Shown in pieces: positions 15,258 through 23,499 of a DNA stretch of 64,000 nucleotides (position 1 is its first letter; each line of letters starts with the position of its first letter). The translations under genes and the position numbers were made by a program. This DNA comes from Saprospiraceae bacterium. Lineage in GTDB: Bacteria > Bacteroidota > Bacteroidia > Chitinophagales > Saprospiraceae. Below the pieces are notes generated by a model, which was not told where the DNA came from, did not search any database, and saw nothing but the letters and a program-made list of their open reading frames with translations. The stretch spans positions 62,001 through 126,000 of the forward strand of contig JABSSL010000004.1 in assembly GCA_013214355.1 (NCBI GenBank). The letters are read 5' to 3'.

Positions 15258-18200
15258 TTAAGTAGGAGCAATGGGTAAGGTCAGCGTAAAAGTAGCCCCC
15301 TTTCCTATCGTGCTTTCGACCTGAATTTTACCGTGATGATGCTCTACGATTCCATAACTAATGGAAAGTCCCAGGCCAGTGCCCTTACCTACTTCCTTAG
15401 TAGTATAAAAGGGTTCAAATATTCTCTTTTTTGTTATTTCATCCATCCCTGGCCCCGTATCGGTGATGCTAATATGCACAGTTTCATCAACGACCTTTGT
15501 GGCGATTGTGATCAGTCCCTCATCTTGATTAATAGCTTGAATTGCATTGTTGATAATATTGAGAAATACCTGGTTAAGTTTGCTAATCTGGCAGTAAATT
15601 TCGGGTATTTCGCCATAGTCTTTTTTGATCCTTATCTTATCCTTTAGTTTATTTCCAAGGATGATTAAGGTGGAATCCAAGCCTTCGTGAATATTGGCTA
15701 GTTCAAATTTATCTTTGTTATCTCTGGAAAAAGTCCGCAAGCCGCTAACGATATCCTTGGTTCGCTGGGCGCCTCTTTCAACACCCCCGATCAGATCCGC
15801 AATCTCATTCTTGAGGAGGGTAACATCTAAGTTTTTACTGAGTTGGTTGATCTCTTCCAGGCATATTTCTGGGTTTACACAATTCGGTAGATCGTCGATG
15901 TGATCTAGCAGTGTTTGCAGGTCGGCGAAATCCAGTTTCAATGCTTCAACATTGGAGGCAATGAAATTGACCGGGTTGTTGATCTCATGTGCTATGCCAG
16001 CAGTTAACTGACCTAAAGAAGCCATTTTCTCAGATTGAACCAGCTGGGCTTGAGTCGCCTTAAGCTCTTGCACCGTTTTTTCGAGTTGATCTTTTTGGTA
16101 TTGGATATCCTCGGTTCGTTCTTTTACCGTTGCCTCTAGTAATCGTTTATTGCGTTTCAGGTTGCCCACGCTATTCTGATAGATGGCCCAGACGATTCCG
16201 AGCACCAGCAAGAAAATTAGTACCCTAAACCACCATGTTTGCCAGAAGGCAGGCTTGATCACTACACGCATAGAGGTTTCTCTTTCTTCCCAGGCTTGAT
16301 CACCTAATCTTGCTTGCACACGGAAGGTGTATTTCCCATGTGGAATATTGGTGTAGGTCGCAACATCTTGCTGCCCCACTTCATTCCAATCGTTGTCGAA
16401 GTTTTCGAGGCGAAAGCGGTAGGTGTATTTAAGTATTCGATTATAGTTAAGTGTACTAAATTTGAACAGGAAGAGTCGGTCGGTCGGATGCAAGGTGACG
16501 GAAGAGGCTAGGCTAATATGCTGGTCGAGATGCCTTTGATCTCTAATATTCACCGGTCGATAATTGATTAGAAAGTCCTCAAACACTAGATTGTGTTCTC
16601 CCGATAATAAGATTTCTTCTGGCTTAAAGATGTTGAAGCCATTAATCCCACCAAAGAAAAACTCACCAGCTGCATTCTTAAATTGGGCGTTCTGGTTGAA
16701 CTCATCTCCTTGTAGGCCATTATCAAAATCATAATTGCGGAAGGACCGCTCCTCCGGATTAAAGCAACTTAGACCTCGATTAGTACTGATCCACAAATTG
16801 CCGGCTTTGTCCTCCTCTATGCCATAGATTATATCATTGGGTAGCCCATCCCGTTCAGAAAAATGTTCAAAGTATAGCAGCCCCGTAGATTCATCTTCGA
16901 TCCCTCGATTCAATCCACTAGAGGTACCTACCCACAATCTTCCTTTCCGATCTTGGTAGACGCAGCGAATAATATCATTGCTCAGGGAAGTACTATCAGC
17001 TGGATCATGGTGATAACTGATAAATTCATCTTTATCATAGAGGTACTGATTAAGGCCATCGATCGTGCAAATCCAAAGGCGATTGTCTGGCCCTTGATAT
17101 ATACTTCTTACATAATTGCTGCTGATACTGCCCGGTTTTGATGCCTCCGCCTCGTAGCGCTTGAATTTACCAGTAGCGGCATCGAATAAGTTGAACCCAA
17201 GATTGGTGCCTACCCAAATGTTTCCCAGTTGATCTTTTAAGATAAAGCGTACCGAGTTGGCAGAAATAGATGAGGGATCTTCTGGGTCATATTGCCAATT
17301 TTGAAAGGAAGGTGTTCCATCTGAGCCAATCGTCATTTTGTCCATTCCCCCTGAAGTACCTAACCAGAAGGTATTTTGGTCCTCCTGGACGATCGACCAG
17401 ATCCGATCGTGGGCGACGCTATTGGCCTTGTCCGGATGGTGAAAATATTGCTCTACCTCACTGGTCGCTCTATTGATTCGATTTAACCCATTTGAAGTAC
17501 CTACCCAAATTATCTTATCATCGGTCTCACAAATGGACCATACCACATTGTGGCTTAGTAGATCAGCTTGACTGTTTCGTACAGCGTAATGCGTGAAAAG
17601 CTGAAAAGTTGGATCCAACTTTGAAACGCCAGCATCATTGGTCCCAACCCAAATAATGCCATTTTTAGCCACGAACAGATCAATGATGAAATTGCTCGCT
17701 AGGCTGTAATCATTGTAAGGGTCATTCTGATACTTTCCGAAAATGGACTCTTCTGCCTTGAGTTCTTCGGGGTGAATGAAGTTAATACCTTGGTCTGTAG
17801 CTAGCAACAGTCTTCCTGATTGGTCTTCCTGAATATCCCAAATAACGTTATTTGAAAGCGAGTTAAGGTTTTGGTTGTCGTGCTGGAGGCGTTGTTTTTC
17901 CCCATCTTTGACATCGTAGACCAAAAGACCTCCATCGTCTAGTCCCAACCAGAGCCGATCTGCTGCATCTTGGTATATGCTTATGACTTCTTTTTCCGTT
18001 CGGGCTAAGATTTGCTTGAACTCGCCCGTTGCTGGATTGAAGTTGAAAAAACTTTGATCTTCAAAAGCAATCCAAATCGTACCATCGTTGGCTAGATGCA
18101 GTTCATTGATATTGCTGGGGTGATCAGGTTCGACGTAGCGTTGGAATTTGTCTTGCTCGGCTAGATATAGGTTTAATACACCAGCCCCATCACCAACCCA

Positions 18201-18644
18201 CATCCGCCCTTTTGCATCTGAGATAATATCTCCTACAAAATTATTGCCGATACTCCCGGGTTCATTGGATGTGTGCAAATAATTTTTAAAGTCATTGTGT
18301 ACACGGTCAAAACGGTTCAGACCATAATCGGTTCCGATCCAGAGATCTCCTCGTATATCCTCGTACAAGACCCGTACATCATTACTGCTGAGTACATAAG
18401 GTACATCAGCTTGATGCCTAAAGGCAGTGAAAGTTTTCCCATCATAGCGATTGAGGCCATCTGCTGTCCCGAACCACATAAACCCCATGGTATCTTGCAA
18501 GATAGTTCTCACCGTGGCCTGCGATAATCCATTATCACCCCCCAAGGCTAAACGTTCGAATCTGGGATTCAAGCTTTGACTAATCACCCAGGCGGGAAAG
18601 ATTAGTAAGATTGACAGGAAATAATATTTCTTTAATTCGCCCAT
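15258..18644 (-). CDS. Two-component propeller sensor histidine kinase
   Basis: 1128 residues. Signal peptide, then two seven-bladed propellers built of repeats with W(V/I)GT(D/S) words (about 25-690: LWIGTDYGLNRF, IWVGTNDAGVSKL, LWVGTSSGLNRG), a Y_Y_Y domain (about 740-800, ending in YTNIPHGKYTFRVQA), one membrane span (about 815-835), a coiled coil, and a kinase core with GQLTAGIAHEINNPVNF, NNAIQAIN, DTGPGM, FEPFYTTK and GTGLGLS. Unlike Bacteroides hybrid two-component sensors it lacks receiver and AraC domains. Its kinase core closely resembles that of the downstream TPR kinase, which suggests duplication with a swapped sensor head. First gene of the pair. Confidence 0.9.
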   Translation of the reverse strand: MGELKKYYFLSILLIFPAWVISQSLNPRFERLALGGDNGLSQATVRTILQDTMGFMWFGTADGLNRYDGKTFTAFRHQADVPYVLSSNDVRVLYEDIRGDLWIGTDYGLNRFDRVHNDFKNYLHTSNEPGSIGNNFVGDIISDAKGRMWVGDGAGVLNLYLAEQDKFQRYVEPDHPSNINELHLANDGTIWIAFEDQSFFNFNPATGEFKQILARTEKEVISIYQDAADRLWLGLDDGGLLVYDVKDGEKQRLQHDNQNLNSLSNNVIWDIQEDQSGRLLLATDQGINFIHPEELKAEESIFGKYQNDPYNDYSLASNFIIDLFVAKNGIIWVGTNDAGVSKLDPTFQLFTHYAVRNSQADLLSHNVVWSICETDDKIIWVGTSNGLNRINRATSEVEQYFHHPDKANSVAHDRIWSIVQEDQNTFWLGTSGGMDKMTIGSDGTPSFQNWQYDPEDPSSISANSVRFILKDQLGNIWVGTNLGFNLFDAATGKFKRYEAEASKPGSISSNYVRSIYQGPDNRLWICTIDGLNQYLYDKDEFISYHHDPADSTSLSNDIIRCVYQDRKGRLWVGTSSGLNRGIEDESTGLLYFEHFSERDGLPNDIIYGIEEDKAGNLWISTNRGLSCFNPEERSFRNYDFDNGLQGDEFNQNAQFKNAAGEFFFGGINGFNIFKPEEILLSGEHNLVFEDFLINYRPVNIRDQRHLDQHISLASSVTLHPTDRLFLFKFSTLNYNRILKYTYRFRLENFDNDWNEVGQQDVATYTNIPHGKYTFRVQARLGDQAWEERETSMRVVIKPAFWQTWWFRVLIFLLVLGIVWAIYQNSVGNLKRNKRLLEATVKERTEDIQYQKDQLEKTVQELKATQAQLVQSEKMASLGQLTAGIAHEINNPVNFIASNVEALKLDFADLQTLLDHIDDLPNCVNPEICLEEINQLSKNLDVTLLKNEIADLIGGVERGAQRTKDIVSGLRTFSRDNKDKFELANIHEGLDSTLIILGNKLKDKIRIKKDYGEIPEIYCQISKLNQVFLNIINNAIQAINQDEGLITIATKVVDETVHISITDTGPGMDEITKKRIFEPFYTTKEVGKGTGLGLSISYGIVEHHHGKIQVESTIGKGATFTLTLPIAPT

Positions 18645-18964
18645 TTGAAAGCCTAAGCGTATAGTCAGCTTTTAGTCTAAGCCCCAACTCCTGAGCCCCC
18701 TGGAAATGGAGACAAAATGCTGAGGATTATTTGATATGATTGAGTAATCTATTTTCCAAGGATAGCAGTTAGAAGTTGCTGGAATGTCCTCTAACTAGCC
18801 AGTTTTGACAGAGCAAAAGCTAGCCCTTTGTAATAATAATAAAAATTGATTTAGTGATTTTGTGGAAGTGCTTGGATTTCAGGCCATAACTCACTGAAAA
18901 AGGGTCGAAAATCCCATTTCACTGCAAACTTTTACTAGTTCACTGCATTTTTCAAAATTTGGTT

Positions 18965-19004
18965 AAGAACGCGTCTGTAAAGGCTACGCCTAGAGCGTTT
19001 TCTT
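18965..19004 (-). terminator. Likely terminator of the LytTR regulator gene; rest of 18645-19009 holds no gene
   Basis: AAGAACGC (18965-18972) pairs with GCGTTTTCTT (18995-19004) with bulges, enclosing a second helix AGGC-TAC-GCCT (18981-18991). It lies 5 bases beyond the regulator stop on the minus strand. A T6 run at 19003-19008 would also make it work on the plus strand, but no plus-strand gene precedes it. The remaining 300 bases to 18644 are AT-rich and presumably hold the promoter of the propeller kinase; I see no ORF or repeat. Confidence 0.5.
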
Positions 19005-19009
19005 TTTTG

Positions 19010-19783
19010 CTAAATTCCCAGTTTTTGGAAGAACTCATCTCGGTAGGATTTGCTCAAGCGTAACAACTCACCATTTTTCATTTGCACCTCAATCTCGCCT
19101 CCACTACCATAGATGACTTCATTCAGGAATTGAAGGTTAATGATGGACGATCGATGAATGCGGAGGAATTGTGCTTGGTCTAATTTAGTCAAGATAGAGG
19201 TAAGTGTTTCTCGTAAAAGGTATTTCTTGTCAGTGGTAAAAATCTCAATATAGTAACCTGATCCAGTGATATACTGGATGTCATTCATGTCCACGAAGCT
19301 GATCTTCCCAGAAGATTTTAGTGGCAGCATTTTGGAACGGGGAGCTGTTGGTGGTGCAGTGGGCTGACGAAGATAATCAAGTAGTACACCTAGTTCCTGA
19401 TTAGGTGATTGGGGTTGTTGTTGTCGAAGATTGGTCAAGGCATTTTCTACGGATCGATGGAATCGTTCATCCTTAAAAGGCTTGAGGAGATAATCAAAGG
19501 CAAAAACATCAAAAGCTTTAATGGCATACTTATCGTAAGCGGTGATGAAAATGACCATGGGGAGTTCCTCCTTTGGCAGGGCCTCTAGTACTTCAAATCC
19601 AGTCATATCCTTCATCTGGATATCCAAAAAGATGAGATCAGGTTGGAGGTTTCTTATTTTTTCGATAGCATCTGTACCTGTCTTTGATTCTCCGATTACG
19701 TCAATATCCTGGACCGTCGTCAAGAGATGACGTACCCGTTGCCTGGCTAAAGCCTCATCATCTATGATCAATACCCTTACCAT
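19010..19783 (-). CDS. LytTR-family response regulator
   Basis: 257 residues. An N-terminal receiver domain (about 2-120) has the acidic pair IDDEALAR, the phospho-acceptor aspartate in LIFLDIQMKDMTG, and the conserved T (VIFITAYDKYA) and K (DYLLKPF). A linker with proline-rich sequence (about 130-148) leads to a LytTR DNA-binding domain (about 152-255: DIQYITGSGYYIEIFTTDKKYLLRETL, FLRIHRSSIINLQFL). It lies 91 bases downstream of the LytS-like kinase gene on the same strand and is its obvious partner. Target genes are unknown; the propeller kinase gene downstream is one possibility. Confidence 0.92.
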   Translation of the reverse strand: MVRVLIIDDEALARQRVRHLLTTVQDIDVIGESKTGTDAIEKIRNLQPDLIFLDIQMKDMTGFEVLEALPKEELPMVIFITAYDKYAIKAFDVFAFDYLLKPFKDERFHRSVENALTNLRQQQPQSPNQELGVLLDYLRQPTAPPTAPRSKMLPLKSSGKISFVDMNDIQYITGSGYYIEIFTTDKKYLLRETLTSILTKLDQAQFLRIHRSSIINLQFLNEVIYGSGGEIEVQMKNGELLRLSKSYRDEFFQKLGI

Positions 19784-19874
19784 CTTCAGAAGACCAAATT
19801 TTTTGAGTTGCTTAAAGACACTTACGGTACAGTAGTGCTAGAAACTGGAGGCGATAGTGAGGATCTCAATTTAC

Positions 19875-21005
19875 CTAAACCAGTTCATTTTCACTCATTT
19901 GTACATCGGAAGTACAGGGAATTTCGATAAAATTTCGCACACCAGGGTATAGGTTTTCGACAGAAAACACGAATTGATCGCCATACAGTGATTTCAGGCG
20001 TGCAAAGGTATTGCTTAAGCCCATTCCCGTATGGAATACTTGACCTTCTTCCTCTGGTGTTAAGCCCTTGCCATTGTCCGATATGCTGATCTGCATATGT
20101 CCATTGGACCGAGCTAGTTGTATGCCAATTTTAAGTTGGGTATGATGGCGAGAGAAGCCATGCTGAATGGCATTTTCTACTAGGGGCTGAAGCAGCAGGC
20201 TTGGAATTTGAGCCCGTTCTAGGTTAGGACCGATATCCCATTCCACTTCTAAATCTTCAGAGAAACGGGTTTTTTCTATGCTTACATACTTCTTCAAGAT
20301 CTCTAACTCTTTGGATAAGGGAACGAGATGCATTTCTTTGTCGCTATTCTCTAAAACCTGTCGCAATAGATCGCCAAGATCTGCTACCATTTCCTTGGCT
20401 CGCTTTACGTCAATATCCATCAAGGAAGCAATACTATTGAGTGTGTTGAATAGAAAATGAGGGTGCAGCTGGGATTGCAGAATCTTTAGACGGGACTCCA
20501 ATAACAGGCTTTGCATCTCCGAACGCTGAATCTTATTAATGCTATCGCGCTGGAAGTAGTAATAGGAATAGGTGAAGCTCACCGTAACCAGATATAGTAA
20601 AAAGAGCTTATCCGTGTTCATCAAGTACCAATAAAAGATATTCGTACCTGAGCTCGGCAAAGGATCCTCCGAGCCAAGTAGCGCTGAAAGCAGCAGAATA
20701 CAAGAGTACCAGATAACCGAAGTAATTAAGGCGAAAAAGAAGTGAATCGTTACGATCCTGGACCAGGACTTATTCTCCAGTAGAAATCGCCTCGTTGTCT
20801 GTACGATCAGAATGATAAAAGCAAGTCCGATGAGCCAAGATACCAATCTGTCCTGCAAAAGTTCTGGCCAATTGATTTCCATCTCATCCAGTTGCAGCAT
20901 CGCGTAGATACGCAACAAGGTAAAGGCTTGAATGATGGAGTACAATCCTATAATGGACAGTGTGAGCCATGTATCTGGTAGATGGAGCTTTGCCTTATTG
21001 GACAT
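19875..21005 (-). CDS. LytS-type sensor histidine kinase
   Basis: 376 residues. Four hydrophobic segments (about 10-32, 48-66, 82-106 and 125-145) form an integral-membrane input domain without a recognisable ligand fold. The His_kinase domain begins with LKILQSQLHPHFLFNTLNSIASLM (phospho-histidine in the HPHFLFN block, about residue 187), followed by a GHKL ATPase with LLQPLVENAIQHGF, ISDNGKG and GMGLSNTFARL. This is the family that pairs with LytTR regulators, as encoded directly downstream. The 880-base gap upstream (21006-21885) must carry its promoter. The signal sensed is unknown. Confidence 0.9.
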   Translation of the reverse strand: MSNKAKLHLPDTWLTLSIIGLYSIIQAFTLLRIYAMLQLDEMEINWPELLQDRLVSWLIGLAFIILIVQTTRRFLLENKSWSRIVTIHFFFALITSVIWYSCILLLSALLGSEDPLPSSGTNIFYWYLMNTDKLFLLYLVTVSFTYSYYYFQRDSINKIQRSEMQSLLLESRLKILQSQLHPHFLFNTLNSIASLMDIDVKRAKEMVADLGDLLRQVLENSDKEMHLVPLSKELEILKKYVSIEKTRFSEDLEVEWDIGPNLERAQIPSLLLQPLVENAIQHGFSRHHTQLKIGIQLARSNGHMQISISDNGKGLTPEEEGQVFHTGMGLSNTFARLKSLYGDQFVFSVENLYPGVRNFIEIPCTSDVQMSENELV

Positions 21006-21180
21006 ACTAATACTTTAGTTATAGCAAAAATACGCTTCTTTGATGGAGTCTGTCAATCCTTTGCTGCAAGCTTTGTGAAATTCGCTGCAAGAATAGGGCC
21101 ATTGACAGCATTGGCCTTTTGGTGCGTTGAATTATCGCTTAATTTGTAGCTATTAATTCAATGTGGCACAAGTAAGTCAC

Positions 21181-21355
21181 CCGACTAAAATGCTGTATAG
21201 AGAGGAGAGACGGGAGCAGAGCTCCCGCCCTAAAGAATGAGCAGCCCTCATTTTCTTTTCTGTGAAATAGTGAGCAGCCATTATTTCACAGGCTGGTCAA
21301 AAAAGTCTTTTTACCAGTGAGAGTTTTATACCGGAGGGCTGCTTTCTTTTTTCCC
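21181..21355 (+). ncRNA. Candidate structured RNA with multibranch fold and T-run
   Basis: A 7-bp hairpin CGGGAGC/GCTCCCG (21211-21227, triloop) is followed by a closing helix GCAGCCCTC (21241-21249) / GAGGGCTGC (21334-21342). The closing helix encloses two hairpins. The first is a 12-bp stem (21261-21272 with 21279-21290), loop AGCAGC, perfect if one G-U pair is allowed. The second is CTGGT-c-AAAAA / TTTTTACCAG (21293-21317). TTTCTTTTTT follows directly (21343 on), as in intrinsic termination. The G-U pair is G-U only on the plus strand, which fixes the likely strand. No known RNA family was recognised (not tmRNA, RNase P or SRP by eye). The 5' end is unknown; 21181 is a guess. Confidence 0.45.
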
Positions 21356-21479
21356 ATTCTTAGTTCTTCACCTATTTTTATCCTATCTTTACCAATAATT
21401 GTTACCTCTAGCACCCGTCTAACTATCAGGTAATGATCCGATTGGAACTCCCTGCCGCAACAGTGCATTGCGCAATTCT

Positions 21480-21885
21480 ATAGCGACTAATAATTAAATA
21501 GAAACCAAAAGCGACTTAACTCTAGGTGAAATCAAAGCAAAGACAAGGGATCTCTTTGTCCGTTGTTACGGACTTAAGATATCCTCGTTAGTCTGTTCTT
21601 GCATAGCTTAGAGCTACTGTGCTATCCCTCCTAAGCATGTAGCAGAATTTTGTTAGGGGAGTATGCTAATGCCTCAAATTGCCCATGCAATGCGATCATT
21701 TTTCATACTGCCAGAGATCCTCCGACTGGACTATTAAGGGAAGCTTATGCAAGGCGTGTAGCAAGTCAAGCTACAGCCCCTACCGTTTGAGGGGAATCTG
21801 CCAGCCAGGTGGCAAAAAGATAAATCGAAGACCAACACCTAATACAAATGATTTATCCTACCCAATGCGGGCTCGCGAGTGATCA
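21480..21885. other. Gene-free stretch with many short hairpins
   Basis: The right part of the 880-bp gap 21006-21885. Consecutive small stems include GTCCG-TTGTTA-CGGAC (near 21558), ATAGC/GCTAT (near 21604-21624), GTAGC-AAGTCAA-GCTAC (near 21758), CCCCT/AGGGG (near 21777) and TGCCA-GCCAGG-TGGCA (near 21799). Two open frames of about 60 codons (21286-21468 minus, 21679-21882 plus) have no protein-like composition. It may be a second structured RNA, a leader for the LytS gene, or decayed sequence. Confidence 0.35.
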
Positions 21886-23268
21886 TCATTCCGGGTCCGT
21901 TTTTTTTAGGACAAACTTTGAACTCCAGCTGTAAGAAATGGCGCCCACCAATACGTTTACTAGTCCCAGCAAACTTTCAACGGGTTTATCCACCAATAAG
22001 TAGATCATGATCCATAAACTAAAGACTATGAAGATCAGCTGCAGCCAAGGAAAGAAAGGACTTTGGTAAGCTCCTTCATCACCTCGTTTCTGCCAGCGCA
22101 AAACCAAGACGCCCGCTACGCTTAAGGTGGTAAAAAGCTGAAGGATGAAACCACTATAAATTAAGAGCTGTTCGAATGAACTGGTAACCACCATGAAAAG
22201 ACTGATGGTGGCCTGCAAAACTATGGCCCGAACTGGGACGCCGTTGGTGTTCTCTTTGGCGAAATAGCGCCAGTTGCGATATTCCCTAGCCATCGCCTGT
22301 GTTACTCTAGGTCCAACCCAGACCATAGCGCTGATACTTGCGATCAGCAGTAAGGCGATCAGCATACTGATCGTCCGGCCGCCAGTTTGCCCGAACATGA
22401 TCTGAGCTACAACATGCCCTACGTCTACTTTATTCTTTAATTGACTGACGGTGGCTTGATTGAGAAATGCATACTGCAGGAGCACAAATAGTAGGCCTAC
22501 TAATAAGGTCCCTCCAATGAGTGCCCTGGGTAGATTCTTTTTAGGAGAATCAATTTCTTCTACTATGTAGGCAGCTGCATTCCAACCCGAAAAGGCGTAG
22601 GTCACGTAGATCAATGAAACCGCATAAGCCGGGCTAAAGACCTCCCCTTGCCAGCTGCTAGACCAATCAATCGCGTTGTCTGGGGTATATAAGGTCACTC
22701 CAAAGAAAATCAAGAAGAGGATTAGAAGTATTTTTACCAGCGTCAACGCATTTTGGAATACACTGCTTTGTTGGACGCTAAAGGAATGAACGATGGATAT
22801 AACCAGAATCGCAGAAATAGCAATCACCTGTCCTGGCCAATCCATAATATCCTGAAGATAGGCTCCCATGGCCATTGCTGATAGGGCAATAGAAGCGGCA
22901 AAACCCACCGTCATGGATACCCAGCCTGATAAATACCCCAGAAAAGGATGATAGATCTGTGACAGAAAATGATATTCTCCACCAGATTTTGGTAGCCGCG
23001 TGCCAAGCTCTGCATAGGAGAAAGCACCCAATAAAGAGAATAGGGCTCCAATGATCCAGAGCGAAAGAATAGTCCAAGTATTATGAAGAGATTGCAACTG
23101 AAATCCTAAGCTAGAAAAAACACCCGTGCCGACCATGTTGGCGATTACAATTGCCGCTGCACTACGCCATCCGATTTTCCTGCTTTTCGCCATACGATGA
23201 GATAAGGGCTTCTTTAGTCGAGAGCTTGATGCTCCGAATAAGTCCCTGACTTCTGTTTTCTTGACCAT
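21886..23268 (-). CDS. APC-family amino acid permease
   Basis: 460 residues with about twelve membrane spans. The first span region IGWRSAAAIVIANMVGTGVFSSLGF holds the G-x-G-x-G(I/V)F substrate/backbone-binding motif of the APC fold, followed by SYAELGTRLPKSGGEYHFL, the classical second signature (AEL...P..GG.Y). SGWNAAAYIVEEIDSPKKNLPRALIGG in the sixth-span region is also typical. It would import or exchange an amino acid across the inner membrane; the substrate is not predictable. The first 25 residues are hydrophilic and an alternative start at MAKSRK (residue 26) is possible. It is isolated: a divergent gap of 231 bases precedes the S41 protease gene. Confidence 0.88.
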   Translation of the reverse strand: MVKKTEVRDLFGASSSRLKKPLSHRMAKSRKIGWRSAAAIVIANMVGTGVFSSLGFQLQSLHNTWTILSLWIIGALFSLLGAFSYAELGTRLPKSGGEYHFLSQIYHPFLGYLSGWVSMTVGFAASIALSAMAMGAYLQDIMDWPGQVIAISAILVISIVHSFSVQQSSVFQNALTLVKILLILFLIFFGVTLYTPDNAIDWSSSWQGEVFSPAYAVSLIYVTYAFSGWNAAAYIVEEIDSPKKNLPRALIGGTLLVGLLFVLLQYAFLNQATVSQLKNKVDVGHVVAQIMFGQTGGRTISMLIALLLIASISAMVWVGPRVTQAMAREYRNWRYFAKENTNGVPVRAIVLQATISLFMVVTSSFEQLLIYSGFILQLFTTLSVAGVLVLRWQKRGDEGAYQSPFFPWLQLIFIVFSLWIMIYLLVDKPVESLLGLVNVLVGAISYSWSSKFVLKKTDPE

Positions 23269-23438
23269 AAATCTACAGGATTTTGTGGGGCTGGTGTTTT
23301 TCTTGTATGGTCTTAACGAAAGGATAACAATTAATATGTGTGAATAACAGGTTAAGGGCAGGTTAAAAACTTTTAGTCGAATTCAATCGTCCTTTGATAG
23401 AATTCTTACGGGAGGTGTACTGATGTTTAGCCTGCAAA

Positions 23439-23470
23439 TTGTAATTTGGCGATATCTGTATATACTTTTC
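23439..23470 (+). promoter_or_regulatory. Possible promoter of the S41 protease gene
   Basis: TTG at 23439-23441 and TACTTTTC at 23463-23470 are 21 bases apart, close to the Bacteroidota -33/-7 pattern (TTTG ... TAnnTTTG) except for a final C. A transcript would have a leader of about 25-30 bases before the ATG at 23500. Confidence 0.4.
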
Positions 23471-23499
23471 CGAATAAAATCTAGATAAAAACACTATTC

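Noticed and set aside
15258-18644. Hybrid two-component system (HTCS)
   Set aside because: Propellers, Y_Y_Y and HisKA/ATPase are present, but the receiver and AraC domains that define HTCS proteins are absent.
21286-21468. 60-codon minus-strand ORF
   Set aside because: It overlaps the candidate structured RNA, is basic and featureless, and has no ribosome-binding or promoter signal.
21679-21882. 67-codon plus-strand ORF with several cysteines
   Set aside because: Cysteine spacing does not form a ribbon, composition looks random, and it lies in the hairpin-rich spacer.
21006-21885. tmRNA, RNase P RNA or SRP RNA in the long gap
   Set aside because: No tRNA-like ends, tag-peptide coding segment (such as ALAA-stop), or RNase P core words were found on either strand.
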